From contig OZ007513.1 of assembly GCA_963931865.1 (NCBI GenBank), positions 9,876,467 to 9,940,466 on the forward strand: a stretch of DNA of 64,000 bases, read 5' to 3'. This stretch comes from Axinella damicornis (lineage: Eukaryota > Porifera > Demospongiae > Axinellida > Axinellidae). Every line of letters begins with the position of its first letter. The stretch's first letter is position 1. Shown here one piece after another: positions 37,127 to 51,000 of the stretch. The notes under the pieces were generated by a model. The model ran no database searches. It saw only the letters and a list, made by a program, of their open reading frames with translations, and had not been told where the DNA came from. The position numbers and the translations under genes are program-made.

Positions 37127-40100
37127 ATCCTTTTTGCTGTTCTGGTATCCCTACATCTCCATACGCCTTTATACTTGTGGTTAAAGTGTAGTAGACATGT
37201 ATACATGGCCGTGTATTATAGCACCACCCTCAGGTCCCTGACATTTAGGTGCCATGTTTATGTGTAGTGTTACTGCACCTCACAGGAATGCTGAGCATCA
37301 GACTCTGCTGCAACGGACCATTGATCAAGATTCGTTGCCAGCTGGATGCCTTGACGTTTTGGATTTGTTCCTGAAGAGCATTGACAAAGATGGTCAAGAT
37401 CAGCAGGTTTGTGATGTACACACAATCTCCTCTTCATCATGGACTATTGTACCTGCTGATATGCTGGGACAATAATTGATTAACCCCTTGCTTGACCCAG
37501 GTGTATTGGTTGAACAGCGTTGATTAACCCCAGGTGTGTTGGTTGAACAGCGTTGATTAACCCCCTATGTGACCCAGGTATAGCATTGATTAACCTTGCT
37601 TGACTCAGGTGTGGTGGTTGATCAGCATTGCATTAACCCCCTGCTTCACCCAAGCGTGGTGGTTGATGAGCATTGAATAACCCCCTACTTGACCCAGTGT
37701 GGTGGTTGATCAGCATTGAATAACCCCCTGCTTCACCCAAGCGTGGTGGTTGATCAGCATTGAATTAACCCCCTGTTTGACCCAGGTGTGGTGGTTGATA
37801 ATTGTTGGAGTGTGTTAGTAATGGCCGAAATGATTTATGAGGTTGAAGTGGCCTCATGCCCCCACCCTGCTTTGTGTTCCTTACAGTACGGAAAATATAT
37901 GAGAATTAAGGCCTATCATGTGAGTGATGATCAGGATAGAGAGAACTTATTTGAATGCTGATTGCTGATTGGTTGTACTTCTGTTACTATATGTATGTGC
38001 ATGCACAGCAATGATGAACACAAAAATTGAGCAGCTTAAGTGAATTAGGAACCCTTGCAGCCTTTTCGTTCAACACACAAGTTACAAATGACTTAAAAGT
38101 TGCAGCTTAGAGCAGTAAAACTTTTGTTCACACCATTGGACAAAACGGTAGGTCCAGTGACGATGGATTATGTCAGCACGTTTATTCCAAACAAAGCACA
38201 GTCAACATCAAGTGTTTCTGCAAACAGTGCACAGGATAAGTGTTCTCTCTAGTGGGTGCTTTTCAGTTGGACTAACGCAATCAAAGTCATTGGCTTTCGG
38301 TTTATTTCGATCGTACGTGGTACTTTACAGTGTGCATCAACTTGTAGGGTGGTTACTAAAGTCTGGAACGGGATGGAACGGAATGGAACGGTTCTGCCTA
38401 CTAAAATACGGAACGCACGGAACGGAACAACAGGCACAGCGCAATGCATTATGCGCTCATGTTCATGGTGAGGAAAAGATTAGGCACTACATTTACAATT
38501 TTTAGAGAGCTTCCCAGATCCAGAGAGCATGTAGTCTAACAGGCTAGCCCTTCACTTTCTCCAGCACGCAATCGCTTTCAGTATGCGCACGCGGAGAAGC
38601 CTCCGCAGAGACCCAATGTTGGCCAAGTATACCTCTTCTCTTCTCAACAGAACCCTGACAAGAAAAGCTCATAATCATTATACCGGTACGTTGCCCTTAT
38701 GATGGAGGTATACGGTCCAAGTAATAAGATATACGGAAGTGCACGAGTACTCGACATGTGCAATGAAGGTTGACGAGCGCGTTGACGATCCGAGGCCGTG
38801 GAAGAAGTGCATCCTCCTACCAAGAAGCTCTGCAGTTGTGGGGCAGATCTCTCATCACTGAGCGTCTATCACGTCAGAAAACACTTGGCTGGGTCGAATC
38901 ACTTGAAGGTACAGGCAGCGAGTGGGCTGCGGGCGCCCACGTCCACCAAGAGGACGCCTGTGGTGCAGCGCCCGTGCGCAGAGCTGAAATGGAGGTAGCG
39001 AGAGGGCCTATAAGGGGGCATAGGGAGGCGGTTTTGATGGCATAAAAGGCCAGAATCCCTGCAAGTACCAAAATGCCGCTCCAAGTACTTTTTTGCCTGT
39101 GGGGAGAAACAACCAACCAACTAAAGACTAAAGTGGCATTGCGTTTGGCAATTTGGTAACTGTGGCCCCGTGCTAGAAGGCATAGCTTCCTACCGGTTGT
39201 GTGTCATTATTTTGGAAGTGCTTCTGTCACTGTAGGGTATGACTGCCCTACACTTTGCCTGCCAGCGGGGTCATATCAAGGTGGTACAAAAGCTGTTGAA
39301 AGCCGGCTGTGATCTGACAAAGAGGAATAACAGCAAGCACAACCCTCTTGAGCTAGCGATCAAAATGGGACATAAGTAAGTGCAGTGCAGAGTAGGTTAT
39401 GCACTGCATGCCGCAGTTAATCACCTACATGCCGTAGTCATGTGTTATTAAGCACACGCACTGTATATCCCCATAGGAAGAAAATATGAGATGCACTTCG
39501 TTTCGAATAACATTCATATAATAGGAAGTGTTTCATTTAATTGGAAATATCACCCCACCTCCACCACCCTTCCCTCACCCTCCCCTCACCTCCACCACCC
39601 TCACCCTCCCCTCACCTCTCCCACCCTCATCCTCACCCTCCCTCACCTCCACTACCTTCACCCTCACCCTCCCCTCACCTCCACCACCCTCACCCTCCCT
39701 TACCTCCACCACCCTCACCTTCCCCTCACCTCCACCACCCTCACCCTCACTCACCTCCACCACCCTCACCCTCACCCTCCCTTCACCTCCACCACCCCCA
39801 CCCTCCCCTCACCTCCACCACCCTCACCCTCCACCTCTCCCCACCTCCACCACCCTTACCCTAACCCTCCCCTCACTTCCACCACCATTCCCTCATCCTT
39901 ACCCTTACCTGTACCACCCTCCCCCTCCCCCACCATCCTCCCCCTCCCCCTCCCCTCACCTCCACCACCCTCACCCTCACCCTCCCCTCACGAAGAAGAC
40001 CAGAGTAGCTTGACGAGTATCGAACGACTATGCACTTATAAGTGAGCTGTGCTTAATAACGCATGACTATGGTATTTCCATTACCGCTTGGAGACTTAAA

Positions 40101-43100
40101 GTACAGCCTTGGTATCTCAGGCTGTGTGCATGTATATTGCTGGTTTGAGAGCTACCTTTCAAGGAGAACCCAAAGAATTGTTCTTGATGGTTACACCTCA
40201 CAAGCAGCAAGTGTCACTTCAGCAAGTGTCACTTCTTCCTTGGGCCACTCCTTGTTATGAATATATATGCCTGCTGTGGTTTCACTGTTTAGTCAGTGTG
40301 CCTTTAATGTTCTTATGTCGTATTAGGGATGTTGTGAGGGCCATTGTCAGTGACAGTCAGTGGAAGAGAGCCCTGATGAACACTTCAGGCCATGTCACTG
40401 TCAAGACACCACTCATTAGATTCCTGCTGAACAAGTCGGACCAAGCCACGGTGAAGACACCGTTTAGGAGGCTCATTAAGAGCATGCCAGGTTTGCATTA
40501 TCGATACAATTTGGACTGTACATGTAGCTACTACAGTCGCACATTAAAGCACATTACTAAGCACAGCTCACTTATATAGCCTCGTTCCCAGGCCCTTGCC
40601 CAGCTTTTTGTTGCTTGCAGTATGTAAAACGGCGTGGGCTTTGGAACGAGGCTACACTTACAAGCATTCACTCACTGTTAGATTCCGGTACAACTCTTGT
40701 CCCAGAGTAAGTGCTGAAGGCTAAGTGCTGAAGGCTTCTGCTCATTTCCAGATCGTAGTAGTGATATTGTACACCGCTTCTGTCATGGAACCAGCAAACT
40801 CAAGTCTGGAAGACTTAAATGCAGCTGCGGAAGGCCTAAACGAAGGTCTGGCAGATCCGTAACCAAAGCTGCACCATTTGTGTTATGAACAAAGCCATGC
40901 AGTGCTCTTCAGAAGAAGCCTTACGCATCTTTGGAAGAAACCTTCCAATTCTCAGAAGAAGCCTTCTGATTTTCGACAAAGCTGCACCCTAAATGCATGT
41001 CGGAAAAGTGTTCCAAATATCGGCATTAATGTTAAAGCTGCAAACCGTAATTCCAAATGAAGCACCACGTACTTCCTATTGAATGACTGTTTTCGACATT
41101 TAAGGTTAGGCCGCCCATGTTCTTCCTATGGGATATAGCAACATGCATGAGCCCATAATGAGAAGGAGCATCCAATTATCAGTGCATGCGATAAGAAATG
41201 AACTTGCCGTGCAAAAATGTCAGACCAAAACAGTAGTTGGTCAGACATCTCACAGAATTGTTCGGACATAAATATGTTAGGAAATTTGATGTCAACAAGT
41301 GAATGCGCATGAAATAATATGTACAACTACACTTTACAGGTTGACAGCTAGCACACAAAAACATGACATTGTACACTTATACTGAAAGTGCCCATAGGTG
41401 CATACTGGCAAACATCCGTCGATTCCTGAAACAGAAGAAACAGAAGAAGCACTGCTTCAATTCCAGAGTACTTAGCTACATGTAGCAGTTACTTAGCATG
41501 CACTTAGCTACATACGAGGTGGCTAGAGTATGTATATGTACTCCCAGTACAAGGGCAGGCATTGGGGTACATACAGGCAAGGGTTATGACTGAGTTAGTT
41601 TCCTGTGGGTAGCAGCGAGATCTAGTACATGTATCCTAGCCACGCCCATCATTGTACTTATTAATAGTAGCTATATATGTACATACCTGCTTTTTCAACA
41701 GCAGCATGGCTCTTGCGTGCATCTCGCTGGCAGCGTGTTCTTTATAACTGGATGCTCGCAGGTTCACTGAGCCCTCGATGTACGCTGCACTGTAGTTGCG
41801 ATGCCCCACCAGTCGGTCTCTGAACCTCGCGCAAATTGAACATTTCAGTGCCACGACACGACTACGATCCGCACGATCCGTATCGTAGGTGAGCCAAACA
41901 GATGTGTTGAGAGTTTTGTCGCTTTCTGCTATCCACCTGTCGACGGTGGACTTCTGTACTGCGCGCTTACCAGCAGCTCCACCGCGACCGGACATCTCGA
42001 CCGCTCATAGCTACACGTGTTCGGTCACGTGAGCAAAATGATCGGATTTTGTCCGATGACCGGCCGTTATCGCGCGCACTGATTATATACAGGAACGAGT
42101 CTCAGTCCAATAGTGCTTGTGCTTGACCATATACGGCAAGTGGGTAATCTGTTTTTATTCACGAACCAGTGGGAAGGCCAACACCTACTTAGATACCGTA
42201 GTCGCGCGTTATTAGGCGCATCTCACTTATAGACGCATATTTGCTGTTAGGCGCAGGTTCAACTCTCGTCCCAGGTACTCGCTGTTAAGCGCTGCAGTCT
42301 TCTTCCAGAAACTCTGCCATTTTCGATCATACGGAGTGGAAAACTCGAATTGAAGCGCAATTCCTATTCGAGGAATGTCAGTATTATTGTATTCGTTATT
42401 AGGCGCATCTCGCTTATAGGCGCATATTTCCTTCCTGTGGAGTTATAGGCGCATGCGCATAATAACGCGCGACTACGGTAGTCTATCAAGCTAGACCAAT
42501 TCTCTCGCTTTCCGGAAGTTGGGGGCGGGGCGGAGAGAAAAGCGAGAGAGGGTCTAGCAGATGTTATTAGTATGCATGAGGTGCTGACCAATCAGAATCT
42601 ACTGAGAGATATCAGCAAGTAGTGACACGTGCATATTACACGTTCGCTAAGCACCTGTGAACAGCTAGCTAGCTAGCTGGCTACGAATTTTTGCTGAGTG
42701 GAAATGGCATTGCTCAAGACTTGGATCGCTGAAATATCAACTAACCCATCGCTTGTTACCCGTGCTGTGGAGGAAGGACTACATCACATGGGCTACGAAA
42801 GATTAAAGCCCGAGCTACGTGGAGTTCTCACTCTGGCTTCGGCTCGTTTCGTGTTGCAAGCGGGCACAGAGGAGCTTCTGAACAAGCTCTTTCCTGGAGC
42901 ATCCAAAGAGCTCTTTCTGTTTTGCGGCTTTGAGTATGCTGCCTCGGCAAGACACACACACGACCTCGGAACACAGTCTCGCAGGTAAATCATCAACAAC
43001 TGGTTTCAGTTGGCGATACAACTCCGTCGGCCCACCTCCTTTCTGCATCCCCTCCCGTAATCGATAGCACTCTTTGGGCAGATTACCAGCTTTACATAGC

Positions 43101-44969
43101 GCACAAACAACAACCATCTTCACTATACGGCATGGGCTCCTATCCTCGAGCCTCACTGCACTACGATCAAGTTCTATCACATGGCGATACTGCGGTTCAA
43201 TTAATGTGACCGCTAAGTACTTCTATGTCAGCACCTCATGCATACTAATAACATCTGCTAGACCCTCTTATGCTTTTCTCTCCACCCCGCCCCGGCCCAA
43301 CTTCTGGAAAGCGAGAGAATTGGTCTAGCTCGATAGTCTACTACTTAGACTACGGAAGACTGGCTCTTGTTACATAAAGAGGTTCCAAATAAGGGCATGG
43401 TTAGGTTGACTGAACACGTTCTGTGGCTATAATGCTAAGTTGGACGCTCCTTCTCGTTATGGGCTCCTGCTACATGTCACTATGGTATTATTGCGAGTGC
43501 TGCAGGTCCAGAGAGGACTGGCCTGTACTTATGCTCTCTTTGTGTAGTTCCTTATTGTGGTCTGGTTGAGTTCTACAACGGACTCCAGAAATTCATTTTA
43601 TTGCAGACATTGCGAAGAGAGTTCTTTGCCAGTGTACTGAACCAGTGGGAAAGCTTGGCAGCAAAGACTACAAGATCTCCTTTGACTACCAGTTCGTGGA
43701 AGATTTTCTGTCACGCCCTTCTGGGAATTCCGGGTATGTATTGCATGTGAGAAATTCCTTTGAATGTTGACTGGGCTAAGGTTTGCAATTACCTCGTTCC
43801 GAGCCAATGATAGTGTACACTTAGTAGCACCATCTCTTGTGCCTCTAGCCTCGTACCCAGGCCTTCAAATCGCGGGGGGGAAGGCCTAGGTGGTATACAC
43901 TGTTTGCGCATGCGCTTAATTTCCCCCAAAAATTGGAAAATAGGATATGTCGGTATTCTTCCGTGAAACGATGACGTCGAATGACGTCTACGTTTACATT
44001 CCTAGAAGAACCGCAACGAACGACGAGTAGCAATCATGGCGTGCAAAAGTTCCGGTGGTAGTAGTTTCTCTGAGGCTCTTTCCTATGCTTTGCGAAGGCT
44101 GAAAATGACACGGATGACTGTGAAAGAAGAGCAGCACTCCTCCATGAGAGCTGTGTACGAAGGCAGCGACGTGTTCGTGTGGCTAGCTACCTACTGGCTA
44201 TGGCAAGAGCCTGTGCTACCAAGCGCTCCCTTTCCTCATGGACTAGCTACAAGAAGGGACTTGTAGACAGTGGAAAGAGCTGTGGTGTGCTTGTTGTGAG
44301 CCCTTTGATCGCTCTCATGCACGCGTATGCGGGTGTGTTTACGCAAACGTCATCGGTTAAGCCCAACCCATTCGCAAACATCGCAATTAAAATTGACGTA
44401 ATATTCACATTTAAATTAAACGCATGCGCAAACAGTGTATACCAGGCCTTCCCCCCGCAATTGAAGGCCTGGGTACGAGGCTACTGTGCCTCTTTCCCTC
44501 CAGAACTTCACTACAGTATTTGTATGACTACCACCTGCATTTTATATACCATATCACATCTTTCAGCTGCTGCTCCCCGCTTCAACTGCTGCTTCCCGTT
44601 TGCATCCGCTTCAGCTGCTGCTCCCCGATTGTGTCTGCTTCAGCTGCTGCTCACCGCTTGTGTCCGCTTCAGCTGCTGCTGCTCCCCGACTGCGTCCACT
44701 TCATCTGCTCCCCATTTACATATGCTTCGGCTGCTGCTCCCCAATTGCATCCGTTTCAACTGCTGCTCCCCGATTGTGTCTGCTTCAACTGCTGCTCCCC
44801 AATTGCGTCCACTTCGACTGCTGCTCCCTGATTGCATCCGTTTGTAGCCCGAGCTGTTCCAGTCCATGCCCAATGTTCTCGAACATTCTTCACGGAGTTT
44901 GAGGTTCAGTAAATTGAAGTACGAAGGTCGCACGTCACTAGTCTAGTCCCACCCCACATCCCACTTCCA

Positions 44970-45015
<46 letters not shown>

Positions 45016-48000
45016 GTTAAAATCTTGATGCAGTAGTGCAATTGGTTGTGTTTTAACATGACATACATAGAGACCATGCACTGGGGTAGTCACAATTTGA
45101 AACCACCTTCTTGCAGACAAAACGAGAAAGGTCAGAACTCTGGGGATTGGAGGCCAATTGGCTTCAACCAGAAGAATCATCCCCTGAAACTTATGGCAAG
45201 TTAATACGTACATATAGCCTCATTCCCTAGTCGTTCCCATCTATAGTGTTGCGGTATGCAGATATGGCCACCTGAGAGATATGGTCACGTGTGGTATTGT
45301 CACGTAGACAGATGGGGGCCGTTGCTCGACGAAGAATCTCAGAAGCCCTTTCTTTTAATGTCAGTCAGAGGGCTGGAAGACAGAGTGTTGACAAAGCAGC
45401 ATCGATAACGTTTAATCTTGTTGTTCTTTAAAATTGATGCCGAACTTTGGAAAGCCGTTCCGAAATGCGTTTGTGGCATGTCTCCGCCGCAAAGCGGAAG
45501 GCTTCTTCCGCAAATGTATCCGAAATTCGCTTACCTTTTCCGCGGAAGTCACCGGACTCCGTTTACGGATCTTCCACGTTTGTGTTTATGCACTTCCGCG
45601 CTTCGGTTTTTCCGGAATTTGGAAACAGCGACGGAAGTGTTTCTGAAGTTCGGCATCAATTTTAAAGACGCGTACCGTATTACAGCTGGCCACAGACCCT
45701 GTGTGTCAACAATCTGTCTATACCTGACATCATAGCACATGGCCATATCTCCCAGGCCTTCCTCCTCCATATTTGCACACTTCACAATGATCAAAAACTG
45801 GAGGTCGGAATGGCATGGGAATGAGGCTAGCAAGTTATCCCGTTGATCAAACCAGCCCACTGTTGTATACTTCAATTTCACCTGTCACGGCTTCGGATAC
45901 AGCTCCTCTCAAATGATATAAGCAAGGGGAAATGAGGATGGCTAGAATGCAAAAGGAAGCAGCCGGATACTTACATCAGCCAAAGACAAGGAATACTGCT
46001 ACACAATTGAACTGCCACACCAACACCATGGTGCTGTTCATTGCTCTAGTAGAATTTACATACCCAATGTGTGTCTAACATTGTGAGGCTCAGGCTCACC
46101 TCAGAAAGAACAGACAGACTTACTTACCTGAAGCAACTTTTGTTCTTCCACCACACACACACATCCACATGGTCTGATCTTCTGTGATTAAATCAGGTGA
46201 AGTACAAGCGCATTGATCTACTGAAACATCCCTTGGTGACCGGCCTCTTGAACAGCAAGTGGGATCATTTTGGAGGATACCTGTACTTCTTCAACCTGGT
46301 GATATTCGCTTTGTTTGTAATCTTCCTGACGTCATTTGGCATGATAGTTCCCAACCCTCAGACCGATGTCTGTGAGTTGTTGGAACGTAACTGTTACCGT
46401 AGCAATATACGTGTATGGAACGTACGCGTCTGGAGACCTAAACACAGCTCAAAGCTCTGGAAGGGCTAACAGAAGATCTGTAAACAGAGCATACATATGT
46501 ACATGTACGTACAAAGCCGGTGTCCTTCACACAAAGGCTTCCGGAAGACGCTTCCCGATTCTTGGACGAAGACCTCTGAATTGACAGTGCATGCTCAGTC
46601 AATCGAGTCAGCAGTGGTGGCCGAAGAGAAGACCGAATAGTTCTTACAGCACTTACTTTGCCAGCAAGGTGAGTTTTGGCACTTAAGCATCAGTGAACAG
46701 CAGCGATCTCAAGTCTGTGGTCAGAATCTTTGTGGGCCTTTCGTAAGAGTTGTACTGGCAATGAAAGTCGAAGGGAGCGCTCGAACAACGGGAAGACAAA
46801 GCACTTGTATCTCCACCACCAAGGTAAGTTTCAGCACCAAAATTGGACGTTTGTGTCGGTGCATGATAGCGATCATGACCGTATAGTTAGAATCTTTGTA
46901 GGCCATTCCTACTACTCACTCAAACGTTATTTATTACGGCACAATTTTTCCCCCTACTAGTAGTGTAATTACGTGGCACAATTTTTCTCCTACCAGGAGT
47001 GTAATTGGAATCCTCGATGAAATGCAAGCTTCTGCATGCTACTGGAAGCTGTTTTCCATCTATCAAGTACAGAAATGCTGTTAACTTTGTATTTTCATTA
47101 CTCTGAGTGGGTAGACGACTTCCAAGATGGCCTAATTCCCTTAACTGCCGAAACATAACTACCGAAAAAGTGATGACTGTCAAACTAACTCACTTCACAC
47201 AGTTCACAGATAGACCAGTTACCTAACCCTGCACGCTTGTGCTTGCATGCCCAGGGTAATAAGAATAGATTTTCTCAACTTCTTTCACCATACGGACAGG
47301 TAGGGCAGTGTTTAATGGCACCTTTGGAATGAGGAATTCATCCTCGCCAACTGCTAATCTCACTGACATACAGCGCGGAGAATGTGGTAAGCCTGAACTA
47401 TTTGCATAACTCTGTCAGTTTGACAGCAGATTGTTGTTATGTTGTTATTCGTCTTTGCAATTGTGATTCCCACCATTCATATCATAGTTTGTGGACAGAA
47501 TGAATGAAGGGCCTTCTGTCCATAAAGCCTGGCTCACTCTCCAGGAGGTTGAGTCAAGCCTTGGTAATGGAGCGCTGTCAAACTAGTTCTTGAAATGCAT
47601 CTCAAATTTTGGCTTACCTTGTTGGATAACAGTTGCACATGCTGTGTCAACAATTAGTTTTACTTTGGTTCAGTGTTCTCCCCAGGATTTTTACATAGGG
47701 CGGGGGGAACAAGGTGTACAGTTTATCTGTCCATGTCCCTGCTCTGTTTCTCTGCTTTGTGCCGTGTTGCTTGCAAACGGAGAACAACAGACCGACAACG
47801 GTAGACGCAGAACTGTCGTACACTGGAATGTACCACTGATAATCCGTCTTCCAAGATGCGTCATAGCCGATCTTGTGCTTGCTTCGTGTTAGAGCTCGAC
47901 GACTCCGAGCGATGCCTTTGCTTAGCCGTCTCGATCGTGAACATGTGGTGCCTCGAGTAAATCTATTCATTTGCGTGTGGCATACGCATGAGTAATGGAC

Positions 48001-51000
48001 GGCTGCACAGGAGTACTAAGCGCGGCGGGGCGCCGCGGTTCCGCGCTTTAACGAGAACACTGTGGTTCATTGAACGTTTTTCTGTTATTCCGTTTTCTAT
48101 TACTCCACTATTCCACTATTCCATATTCTGTGTGTTACAGGCGACCAGTGTTTTAAATTCTGATTGCGAAGAACTATACTATACTGTCCTGTTTTCAGGT
48201 ATACCATGCAGACACAAGGCGCGGTACCTAGTGTGCGACTGGTAGAGTTCAGTAGAGAACTCATTGAACTGACGTATTCTAGTACAGAATCTGTCTACAT
48301 AGGCTGATAGCGAGGAATCTTCATGTTACACTCCTGGTAGGGGAAAAATTGTGCCGCGTAAATAATGTAAATAATTAAATAATTAACGTTTGACTACTTA
48401 GGAATGGCCTGCAAAGATTCTGACTACACCGTCGTGGTCGCTATCATGCACTGTCCTCACCGTACAATTTTGGTGCTGAAACTCACCTTCGTGGTGGAGA
48501 TACAAGCGCTTTTGTAGTGCCGTCGGCCGCCATTGCTCGATCGCTCTCTTCGAAGTTCATCGCCAGTATAGTCATACGAAGGGCCCACAAAGATTCTGAC
48601 CGCACAACCATAATCGTTGTTGTTCACTGATGCTTACATGCCAAAACTCACCGTGCTGGCAAAGTTGTAAGTGCTGTTATAATTTCGTGTCTTCCCTTTG
48701 GTCGCCATTGCTCGCGATCGACTGAGCGTGGTTGCCACGTGGCATGTGTGTTAATTGGAACGAATTGCAATACTTAGCTTGCGCTACGGTACGGCGAGTC
48801 GCAACTGGGTTTGCAACGTGGCTACTTGAGAGCACTCTAAATATATATAGCGTAAACCATCAATTATCGGCATGACTTTATTATCGGCACCCGGCATACC
48901 AATTATCGGCGCTTAGTAAACGGAGAGTACACGGCGAAAATACGGATTCCGTTCGCCCTACATCATTGTCGCGCAAGCTGTTTACAAGACTAAAGCTTTG
49001 CAGAAGGTTTGTCTTTGTTTAAAACGTTGTAACTGGGTGTTATTTACTGTCCTTTTAGCCATTTTATGTTGTAGGGCTGTTCATGTCTAATCAAAAGTAG
49101 GGTAGGGGGAGACCACGACCTTGGATCCTCTCCCGCGACTGGTTCAGACTTTTGAGGACGACTAGCATGACTGTGCTGGATCAGAATGGGTGGAGTGCGT
49201 GTGCAAGAGATGGCTCCACGAATGTGCCAAGTACTGGATGTGGAAGAAAGAGAATTGTTTTGCTTTTACTGTGTAGTGTGATGAACGAATTTTATTCAAA
49301 AATTCATATATTGAAGGGGTTGCATGCTTTGGTGGTTTTTTTTTCACTGGGTGATAGATAGAATGGTCATGAACCTGGGGGATTTATGGTGGATTTTTGT
49401 GGCCTTCAGGGGATGGAGGTGAGTCGATGCTATCAGCATGTGCCGATAATTGACCCAGGATTATCTATGGGAGTACTAGGCAGTGACGATAATACGTACA
49501 GGGTGCCGATAATTGATTTGCGTGAGCTTGCATTCGCTAGGGCACCGCTAAAAGCCGGAAATACGTAACAGCTTTAAAGGTGGTAGGGCTAATAGAGGGC
49601 GTGACGGTCTATACGTCGGTGCAAGTTTGGTGTCCTGGAACCGTTCCTAGACGATGCTGCAAATCATGCAAATTCAGGTGACGATAATTGGTGGTTTACG
49701 CTAGCTATCATGGTACTCACGTGATGTGTGATAATTGGAACGAACCGTTACCTTAGCTTGTGCTACCATTAACCGCGGCTACCAGGAGTGCGGTCGCCCC
49801 TCGAACAATAAATAAGTTTTCAAGCCAAGATAGGTGAATGTAATTGATAATTGCATCCTTGTTTTCTTTCTCATTAGGTCTGAGCGATGAAACACTACTC
49901 TCGATCTCTGCAATGGCAATCCTGACATTAATGCTGGCTGTGTTTCGGCTTGGAGTTGAATTAGCTCAGCTGGTACAGCTTCGACTGGACTACTTTCTGG
50001 ACTGGGTGAACTACGTCGAGGTTCCTCTGTTCATTTTCTCCATTATCTTCTGCAGTGTTTTTGCAACTGATTGTCTCTGCCCTCTCAACTTTCAATGGCA
50101 GATTGGCATCTTAGCCGTTCTTCTCGGGTGGCTCAATCTTGTGTTTTGCATCCGAAATGTGCCAAGAATTGGCATCTACGTTGGCATGTTGCTGCACATC
50201 TGCAAGACCTTTTTGAAGATGGCTCTGCTGGCTATCCTACTTGTTCTGGGGTTCAGCTTTGCCTTCTACATGGCTTTCTTTGACCCCACATTTAGGGTAG
50301 GTGTGTACATTTCTGTAAATAATTACAATGTGGCATAATTTTGTGTACGTATGTCAAAGAATTACCTACGTATTATGGAAGAGTTTGAAGCAAATACTTT
50401 CCAATACAGCTGAGCAATTATTTGATTAATAGTGAGCATCATTGTCATACTTGCTTTTTGACTTTGTGTGGTGTATGCCTGTCTCCTTCAAATTGCTGAG
50501 TGTTCTACACTGATTCAAGTGCTTTGTTCATACACATGCAACTAGAAATAAGTCATCAACGTTTTGAGTTCACGAATTACCACTGTGACTGCTCTTTTAC
50601 CCTTGCAGCGCACTCCTCTCTCCAGTACTGGACGTTCCTTTATTACCCTCGTGGGTGACACAGCTGGAGGTCCTGACGTGGGCCCCTTCCGACTCAGCTT
50701 TGGTGGTAGTGAGGATGGTGATGAGGTCGCGTTCGTAGTGGCTTCCTATGTCGTGTGGGTGGTGTTTGTAGTTGTGATGCCCATCCTTCTGATCAACATG
50801 CTGGTGAGCAGGCCAAAAGAATCCTTCAAGCTTTCAGTGAAAAGGCTTCATTATAATATTTGTGTCACTAGGGTCAGCCATAGTGTATACCGTAATTAGG
50901 CATGTACTATCCGCCCACCCATTGAGCACTGTATGTATAAACAACAAGCACTGTGGTACGTAAGCTGTGAATATCAAAGACCTAAGCTGTGAATATCAAA

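Larger units (their letters stand above)
42194..43340. mobile_element. MULE-like element carrying RecQ-type and zinc-finger-like fragments
   Basis: Ends TAGTCTATCAAGCTAGACC (split by the MITE at 42196-42478 after its first two bases) and GGTCTAGCTCGATAGTCTA; inverted match continues through CAATTCTCTCGCTTTCC. Flanked by CTACTTAGA at 42185-42193 and 43341-43349, an exact 9-bp duplication. Interior holds two opposed gene fragments. Confidence 0.7.
41139..43478. mobile_element. TIR element enlarged by three nested insertions
   Basis: Same ends as 8144-8442 in gene 1 (about 300 bases). Here the interior additionally holds 41174-42090, 42194-43340 and, inside the latter, 42196-42478. Confidence 0.65.
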
